Source: Candidatus Bipolaricaulota bacterium (GTDB lineage Bacteria; Bipolaricaulota; Bipolaricaulia; M55B111). From it: a DNA stretch of 7,567 nucleotides. A program made the position numbers and the translations under genes. This document shows positions 5,664 through 7,567 of the stretch, piece after piece (the first letter of the stretch is position 1; the number at the start of each line of letters is the position of its first letter). The stretch lies in NCBI GenBank assembly GCA_018334595.1, contig JAGXLQ010000063.1, forward strand, positions 1 to 7,567, in the 5' to 3' direction. The notes under the pieces were generated by a model. That model made no database searches. It was not told the DNA's origin and saw only the letters and a list, made by a program, of their open reading frames with translations.

Positions 5664-6376
5664 GAAGGAGAATAGTACTTGTAACTTTACTGGGTGTCTT
5701 TATCGGCATAACGATCTGGATAACGCAGATGGACACGTTGCGTTACATGCATCCGAAAACCTACGGGGATCTAGCTCGACAGACCTGGAACCACATAAAG
5801 ATGGTAGGTATAGCGGAACTTCTGGCGATAGGCGTCGGCGTACCACTGGGAGTACTCGTCACCAGACCCGGACTGAAGAAGTTCGCAACCCCTGTTATAG
5901 GTACGGCTAACGTGGGCCAGACCATACCAAGTCTCGCCGTCGTCGCCATCATGGCACCGATTCTGGGCTACCGGTTTGAATCGGCAATAATCGCCTTGTT
6001 CGTATACTCGCTCTTACCGGTCCTTCGCAATTCCTTTACGGGGATCAACGATATCGATCCCGCGATAATCGAGTCAGCCAAGGGAATGGGTATGTCCAGA
6101 CTTCAGATAGCCCTGAAGATAGAACTGCCGCTCGCATTACCCATAATAATGGCGGGTATTAGGACCTCAACGGTCATCTGCGTTGGCACAGCAACCCTGG
6201 CCGTTCTCATCGGGGGAGAGGGGCTGGGCAAGATAATACTTGCCGGCCTTTATACTCAAATCCCCCTGTTAATACTGCAGGGTGCTGCACCAACCGCGGC
6301 GCTGGCCGTGATCCTTGATACCCTCCTCGGGGGGTTTGAAAGCTGGATGACACCCAGGGGCCTGAAGAAGTCATAA
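5660..6376 (+). CDS. Quaternary-amine ABC importer, permease subunit 2 (OpuCD/YehY type)
   Basis: This is the second channel subunit, 238 residues in the inner membrane. Hydrophobic segments are at about 4-22, 46-68, 83-103, 107-126, 158-186 and 202-225. The ATPase-coupling EAA motif is ESAKGMGMSRLQIALKIELP (138-157), preceded by LLPVLRNSFTGINDIDPAII. The protein is clearly paralogous to permease subunit 1 (shared DPAxIE, GMGM, KxxLPLAxPxIMAG and a TPxGLK end) but has an extra N-terminal helix with a short periplasmic stretch, as in the longer partner of such pairs. The start ATG overlaps the ATPase stop (ATGA). A 103-base gap without a terminator separates it from the binding-protein gene. 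Confidence 0.95.
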   Translation: MRRRIVLVTLLGVFIGITIWITQMDTLRYMHPKTYGDLARQTWNHIKMVGIAELLAIGVGVPLGVLVTRPGLKKFATPVIGTANVGQTIPSLAVVAIMAPILGYRFESAIIALFVYSLLPVLRNSFTGINDIDPAIIESAKGMGMSRLQIALKIELPLALPIIMAGIRTSTVICVGTATLAVLIGGEGLGKIILAGLYTQIPLLILQGAAPTAALAVILDTLLGGFESWMTPRGLKKS

Positions 6377-6479
6377 AAGCAAATCAGTACTTTAGGGGGT
6401 GAAAGTAGATCCAGAAGAAAATGTTCGGAAGTATATCCATAAAAGAACAAACATCAACCCGTTTAACAAGGGAGGTAAC

Positions 6480-7427
6480 ATGAAAAAATTTACAATTTTC
6501 GTCCTAGTCGCAGTTTTGGTGGTCGGCACCGTTTTTGGCGTAGCTGCCCAGAAGAAGAAAGTGGTAGTCGGAAACAAGAACTTCACGGAACAGTACATTA
6601 TCGGACAGCTGATGAAACAGATGCTGGAGGAACACGGGTTTACCGTAAATCTGAAGAGTGACCTCTCCTCTATGGTAATGAGGAAGGGCTTGGAAACCGG
6701 GGACATCGATATCTGCGCTGAGTATACGGGAACCGCTTGGATGTCTCACCTCGGCTATCCCTACTCACCCTCCATCGGACATCAGGCTCTGTACGCAGCC
6801 GTCAAGGCGATAGATGGAACCGACAACAAACTCGTCTGGCTCGACCCAATTTGGAACCACAACACGTACGCATTAGCGGTCTGGCCCGAATACGCGGAGG
6901 AGCATGACCTGGAGACGATGTCCGACCTGGCGGCGCTCTACCGCGAGGAGGACGGTAAGATTAATACCTTCATCGACTTTGAGTACTCACAGAGACCTGA
7001 CGGGCTACCCGCTTTGGAAGAATACTACGACTTCAAGATCGCCAAGAACTCCCTAAAAACAGGCGCCCCCGGCGCTTCGGTCACTGCACTTGACAACAAA
7101 CAGACGACCGTCGGTATGGTCTTCGCCACGGACTCAAAGATAGCAGAGAACGACTGGGTCGTGCTGCAGGACAACAAGATGTTCTATCCGCCTTACGACC
7201 TCACACCCATAGTAAATCAGGGCGTCCTCAAACAATATCCAGAAATCGAGGATATCTTGAACGAACTGGTCGCCAGCTTTCCCGGCGGGGGTGAGGACTG
7301 GACCCCACAATTCATGGTAGAATCTCAGAAGGAATGGTCTGCCTTAAACGGTATGGTCGACATCGACAGGATGGACGCAGATGAAGCCGCAGAAGATTAC
7401 TTGAAAGAACACGGACTCATCAACTAA
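6480..7427 (+). CDS. Periplasmic quaternary-amine (glycine betaine/choline-type) substrate-binding protein
   Basis: This 315-residue solute receptor belongs to the OpuAC/OpuBC/YehZ family and delivers substrate to the two permeases. A signal peptide is evident: MKK, a hydrophobic core to about residue 20, and a probable cleavage after VAA at residue 23. No lipobox cysteine is present, so the protein is expected to be soluble in a periplasm rather than lipid-anchored. Family motifs are VVVGNKNFTEQYIIGQLM (28-45), an ETGDIDICAEYTGTAW segment (72-87) and a PYDLTPIV segment near 238-245. The mature part is strongly acidic (about 48 Asp/Glu to 23 Lys/Arg). The ATG at 6480 is preferred over an in-frame GTG at 6399 because it has a good GGGAGGT ribosome site four bases upstream and begins the signal peptide directly. 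It is the last gene of the operon and is followed by a terminator. Candidate ligands are betaine, choline, carnitine or proline betaine; none can be chosen from the sequence alone. Confidence 0.94.
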   Translation: MKKFTIFVLVAVLVVGTVFGVAAQKKKVVVGNKNFTEQYIIGQLMKQMLEEHGFTVNLKSDLSSMVMRKGLETGDIDICAEYTGTAWMSHLGYPYSPSIGHQALYAAVKAIDGTDNKLVWLDPIWNHNTYALAVWPEYAEEHDLETMSDLAALYREEDGKINTFIDFEYSQRPDGLPALEEYYDFKIAKNSLKTGAPGASVTALDNKQTTVGMVFATDSKIAENDWVVLQDNKMFYPPYDLTPIVNQGVLKQYPEIEDILNELVASFPGGGEDWTPQFMVESQKEWSALNGMVDIDRMDADEAAEDYLKEHGLIN

Positions 7428-7465
7428 ATTGATTAGCGGTAAGTGTCCTACACCGGAATAAACGC

Positions 7466-7501
7466 AAAGAGGGCCAGATTGCTTCTGGCCCTCTTTTTTT
7501 T
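7466..7501 (+). terminator. Intrinsic (Rho-independent) terminator of the importer operon
   Basis: A perfect 13-bp inverted repeat, AAAGAGGGCCAGA paired with TCTGGCCCTCTTT around a TTGCT loop, is followed by a run of eight T (7494-7501, overlapping the arm end). It lies 38 bases after the binding-protein stop codon and closes the four-gene unit. Confidence 0.95.
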
Positions 7502-7522
7502 CGCTCTGTCACGGGAGGGTTA

Positions 7523-7567
7523 ATGTCAGAAGTCAATCACTATATGGATTTTATCCTACCGACGAAG
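7523..7567 (+). CDS. Start of a further gene (15 codons), possibly an iron-containing alcohol dehydrogenase
   Basis: An ATG at 7523 preceded by GGGAGGG (7513-7519) opens a frame that runs to the window edge and encodes MSEVNHYMDFILPTK. The short hydrophobic stretch followed by PTK resembles the N-terminus of iron-containing alcohol dehydrogenases, where a PT-K/R-x-x-F-G segment begins the nucleotide-binding domain. Fifteen residues are far too few to assign it. It sits after the terminator, so it needs its own promoter, and none is apparent in the 21 bases between. Confidence 0.45.
   Translation, partial: MSEVNHYMDFILPTK

Noticed and set aside
6399..6479. In-frame GTG start giving the binding protein a 27-residue N-terminal extension
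   Set aside because: The AGGGGG run directly abuts the GTG with no spacing, the extension is hydrophilic and would bury the signal peptide, and the ATG at 6480 has a well-placed GGGAGGT site.
1..7567. CRISPR array, tRNA, rRNA, transposase or attachment site
   Set aside because: No regularly spaced repeats, cloverleaf-like sequences, rRNA segments, transposase motifs or paired direct/terminal repeats were seen.

Overview
The window reads as bacterial chromosome from an unidentified organism. Base composition looks close to balanced by eye, with frequent AGG/AGA and ATA codons and strong Shine-Dalgarno sites (AGGAGGTGAG, GGGAGGT, GGGGGAGA). The solute-binding protein has a cleavable signal peptide with no lipobox cysteine, which suggests a diderm cell with a periplasm. 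Its mature part is markedly acidic (about 48 Asp/Glu against 23 Lys/Arg by hand count), which would fit a saline habitat. I cannot place the organism in a phylum.

Left part, minus strand (1-2496): a two-gene operon. A flavin reductase-like FMN-binding protein (2496-1954) is followed, with a TTGA stop/start overlap, by a family 31 glycoside hydrolase of alpha-glucosidase type. The hydrolase runs off the left edge of the window (1957-1). The leader of this operon (about 2497-2610) contains several inverted repeats.

Middle (2497-3870): two long intergenic regions flank a CRP/FNR-family regulator (2915-3544, plus strand). The regulator has no Fe-S cysteine cluster and no recognisable cAMP pocket, but its recognition helix is FNR-like (E-x-x-T-R). 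The region downstream of it holds two near-identical TTGAT-N4-nTCAn boxes 22 bp apart, further TTGAT words, and several inverted repeats.

Right part, plus strand (3871-7427): a four-gene ABC importer of the OpuC/OpuB/Yeh quaternary-amine (glycine betaine, choline, carnitine) type. The order is permease, ATPase with two CBS domains, permease, periplasmic binding protein. The first three genes overlap by ATGA junctions, and a strong intrinsic terminator (7466-7501) closes the unit. Just beyond it a new gene starts with a good ribosome binding site and leaves the window after 15 codons.

How it fits together: the binding protein captures a compatible solute in the periplasm, the two permeases form the channel, and the CBS-ATPase drives import and probably gates it in response to osmotic or nucleotide signals. 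The adjacent FNR-like regulator is the natural candidate controller. I do not see a clearly novel system. The most interesting signal is the putative operator array between the regulator and the transporter.
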